DNA from: an uncultured Sphingobacteriaceae bacterium
Lineage (GTDB): Bacteria; Bacteroidota; Bacteroidia; Sphingobacteriales; Sphingobacteriaceae
Direction of reading: 5' to 3'
Assembly: GCA_937875035.1 (NCBI GenBank)
Contig: CALNCF010000227.1
Span: 1 to 5,994 of the forward strand
DNA length: 5,994 nt
Of the stretch, positions 4,395 to 5,994 are shown one piece after another. A program made the position numbers and the translations under genes. How positions within the stretch are numbered: position 1 is the first letter of the stretch; each line of letters starts with the position of its first letter. The notes beneath the pieces are model-generated. The model made no database searches, was not told where the DNA came from, and was given only the letters and a program-made list of their open reading frames with translations.

Positions 4395-5273
4395 CTAATA
4401 GTGTTCTACCGCAGCTTTGATCTTTTTAAATACCGCATCATTCACATTAGCCAGCGGAGCACGGAGCGTATCGCCGCAGATGTTCATCACCTTCAGGGCT
4501 GCTTTGATCCCGCCCGGCGAGCCGTCGGCAAACAGCAGGTTGATCACATCAATGAGCTTATAATGCAGCTTGCGCGCTTTGTCATATTCACCGGCCAGGG
4601 CATAGCGAACCATGTTCGAAAAGTCCTTCGGGAACGCATTCCCAACTACCGAGATAACACCGTTCGCGCCCAGGGCGATCATCGGCAGGGTAATGCCGTC
4701 ATCCCCCGAGATCATCATGAAATTCTTCGGCTTGTGCTTCAGTATCTGCATGAACTGTTCGAAATTACCGGAGGCTTCTTTCACACCCAAAACATTCTTT
4801 ACTTCATGCGCAATGCGCAGGGTCGTATCGGCCGTCATGTTCGAGCCTGTTCTCGAAGGTACATTATAAAGGATCACCGGCAGGGGAGAGCTTTCCGCGA
4901 TCATCTTATAATGCTGGAACAATCCTTCCTGGTTAGGCTTGTTATAATAAGGCGCTACAGAGAGCACCGCTGCAAAGCCCGATTTGTCGAAGCTCTTCAG
5001 GGTGTCGCAGATCTCCCGGGTATTGTTCCCGCCGATCCCGGCTACTACCGGCAATCTTCCGTCGTTCACTTCCAGCACAAAGTCGAATACCGCCTTTTTC
5101 TCATCCTTGCTCAGGGTTACCGATTCACCGGTTGTTCCCATCGGAACCAGGTAGTCTACCTTGTTGCTGATCAGGTGCTGGATAAGCTTTTTAAAGCTCT
5201 TGAAATCGATGCTGCCATCGGTGCGGAAGGGCGTGACAAGCGCGACGCCTGTGCCGCTAAGGTTTGCTTTCAT
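4395..5273 (-). CDS. dapA: 4-Hydroxy-tetrahydrodipicolinate synthase
   Basis: Condenses pyruvate with aspartate semialdehyde, the first step committed to diaminopimelate and lysine, in the cytoplasm. The 292-residue length is normal for this TIM-barrel enzyme (usually a tetramer). Seen in order: GTGVALVTPF at 7-16, the pyruvate-site GTTGES with Thr47 and Thr48, the proton-relay tyrosines Tyr110 (PYYNKPNQEG) and Tyr136 (LYNVPSRTG, with Arg141), and the Schiff-base Lys165 in GVKEASGN. At the E. coli lysine-inhibition site, His53 and His56 correspond to Lys56 and Lys59 here, while Asn83, Glu87 and Tyr109 are kept; by family knowledge this suggests weak or absent feedback by lysine. The start is the ATG at 5271-5273. 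It lies 29 bp after the DUF6913-like gene, in one likely operon, and ends at the terminator 4340-4367. No defects seen. Confidence 0.97.
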   Translation of the reverse strand: MKANLSGTGVALVTPFRTDGSIDFKSFKKLIQHLISNKVDYLVPMGTTGESVTLSKDEKKAVFDFVLEVNDGRLPVVAGIGGNNTREICDTLKSFDKSGFAAVLSVAPYYNKPNQEGLFQHYKMIAESSPLPVILYNVPSRTGSNMTADTTLRIAHEVKNVLGVKEASGNFEQFMQILKHKPKNFMMISGDDGITLPMIALGANGVISVVGNAFPKDFSNMVRYALAGEYDKARKLHYKLIDVINLLFADGSPGGIKAALKVMNICGDTLRAPLANVNDAVFKKIKAAVEHY

Positions 5274-5302
5274 AAACGGATTTTAAACGAAGGTACAGGT
5301 AA

Positions 5303-5848
5303 TTACTTTTTTAGCTCTTTTAAATAATGACGCATCGTATCGATGTAATGGATCAGGTCACCCGAAGGATCATCGATCATAAAGTCATAGGCATTTACAT
5401 TTCCCGGGTGATACCGCCCGGTTCTCAGCCTGGCCCGCGATAAAGACGCGATGTAATTCAGGGAGAACGGGTTGGTATGGTTCAGGCTCAGCAGCAGGTC
5501 GAATTCCTGCTTGTAAAACTTTTCGATCAGTCCGCGTTTAGGGCGGTGAAAAAAATCAAAATCACGATCGAAGATGTAATGCGGATCCTTAATTTCTTTG
5601 TGCTTTTTACGATAGTCCTTAATAGCGATATATCCCAGATATTCCACATCCTTGTCCAGATCCTTTAATTCACTGATAAACTCATGAGCCGTTTGCAGCT
5701 CTGCATCCGTATGCGCGCAGAATAGCACACCTATGCGCCTGGCTTCCGACCACATCACGGTTTCACGCGGAACCCTTCGGTTCAGCAGGTCCCTTTTCAG
5801 TTTCCTGCGGGCAAAGAGATGCGTTATTTTTTTCAGTTGTCTTTTCAT
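5303..5848 (-). CDS. DUF6913-like conserved Bacteroidota protein
   Basis: Unknown function, soluble, 181 residues from the ATG at 5846-5848 (MKRQLKKITHLFARRKLKRD). The frame can be extended eight codons upstream to a TTG, but the ATG fits better and keeps a 29-bp spacer from ligA. The N-terminus is strongly basic (residues 1-28), which could touch nucleic acid or membrane phosphates. Then come ARRIGVLFCAHTDAE (about 36-50), VEYLGYIAIKDYRKKH (about 68-83), and the best conserved block FDLLLSLNHTNPFSLNYIASLSRARLRTGRY, ending with AYDFMIDDPSGDL and an amphipathic C-terminal helix. The pattern agrees with what I recall of DUF6913, a short family often found beside dapA in Bacteroidota. Its place between ligA and dapA suggests co-expression but does not give its role. 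Confidence 0.85.
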   Translation of the reverse strand: MKRQLKKITHLFARRKLKRDLLNRRVPRETVMWSEARRIGVLFCAHTDAELQTAHEFISELKDLDKDVEYLGYIAIKDYRKKHKEIKDPHYIFDRDFDFFHRPKRGLIEKFYKQEFDLLLSLNHTNPFSLNYIASLSRARLRTGRYHPGNVNAYDFMIDDPSGDLIHYIDTMRHYLKELKK

Positions 5849-5869
5849 ACGGTACGTTCCAAACCGGTA

Positions 5870-5877
5870 CAAAGGTA
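5870..5877 (-). promoter_or_regulatory. Possible -7 box ahead of the DUF6913-dapA pair
   Basis: TACCTTTG on the minus strand is an exact match to the Bacteroidota -7 consensus TAnnTTTG. It sits directly after the ligA stop codon and 21 nt before the next ATG. The expected -33 element is not clear. If real, the pair can be transcribed independently of ligA. Confidence 0.35.
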
Positions 5878-5994
5878 TTATTTTATCATCAGTTCCAGTT
5901 CTTCTTCGCTGATGATCGGGATATTCAGATCCTGCGCTTTCTGCAGTTTGCTTGGTCCCATATTCTCTCCGGCTACGAGGTAGCTGAGCTTCGC
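5878..5994 (-). CDS. ligA: NAD-dependent DNA ligase, C-terminal BRCT end (5' part outside window)
   Basis: The last 38 residues and TAA stop of a protein whose remainder is beyond the window. KLSYLVAGENMGPSKLQKAQDLNIPIISEEEL is the second half of a BRCT domain: the strand LSYLVAGE, the GPSKLQKAQ helix that follows it, and the final strand and helix ending in EEELELMIK. That arrangement is the typical C-terminus of bacterial LigA, which seals nicks during replication and repair using NAD+. Only the BRCT tail is visible, so the catalytic domains are inferred from the family; another BRCT protein is possible but less likely given the near-identical pattern and the ligA-dapA neighbourhood seen in Bacteroidota. 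Confidence 0.88.
   Translation of the reverse strand, partial: AKLSYLVAGENMGPSKLQKAQDLNIPIISEEELELMIK

Noticed and set aside
5288..5295. TACCTTCG (minus strand) as a separate dapA promoter
   Set aside because: One mismatch in the core, no -33 element, and the 29-bp gap to the previous gene makes co-transcription the simpler reading.
4401..5327. 308-codon open frame on the plus strand
   Set aside because: It is wholly antisense to dapA, with His/Arg/Gln-rich composition typical of a shadow frame and no recognisable domain.

Overview
The window looks like a stretch of a Bacteroidota chromosome, most likely from the Chitinophagaceae/Sphingobacteriia side of the phylum (inferred, no search run). 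The reasons are the protein relatives (a DUF6913-type protein between ligA and dapA, a subclass A2 beta-lactamase, a Bacteroidota-type SugE, a rhodanese-thioredoxin lipoprotein), the lack of clear Shine-Dalgarno sequences, and several TAnnTTTG-like -7 boxes. Every gene I can support is on the minus strand, so transcription runs from high to low coordinates. The largest gap without a gene is about 246 bp (3181-3426), so no gap exceeds 300 bp.

In transcription order: (1) 5994-4395 holds a tight housekeeping set, the 3' end of ligA (BRCT tail of NAD-dependent DNA ligase), a DUF6913-like protein and dapA (first committed step of lysine/diaminopimelate synthesis), with 29-bp gaps. It is closed by a strong hairpin terminator at 4340-4367. 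(2) 4209-3427 is a stand-alone gene for an unrecognised protein with three membrane segments, a coiled coil and a C-terminal winged-helix-like domain. It is preceded by a very AT-rich leader and followed by about 200 nt that fold into hairpins and end in a second strong terminator (3226-3257). (3) 3168-419 is an accessory-looking run: a DUF1697 protein, a SugE/Gdx-type small multidrug transporter, a lipoprotein with rhodanese and thioredoxin domains, and an intact secreted class A beta-lactamase ended by a hairpin at 383-405. (4) 365-1 is the N-terminal part of type I methionine aminopeptidase (map), cut by the window edge.

Two neighbouring genes in the accessory run carry lesions. The rhodanese-thioredoxin gene has an in-frame TAG exactly where the Tyr (or similar residue) before the catalytic rhodanese Cys should be. 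The sugE-like gene shifts frame inside its last membrane helix, and the expected C-terminus (VIGLKAVSH, then stop) is still readable in another frame. They may be real decay or base-level errors in the assembly; the sequence alone cannot decide. The least explained item is the membrane-anchored winged-helix protein with its structured downstream region. I see no CRISPR array, tRNA, rRNA, insertion sequence or attachment site.
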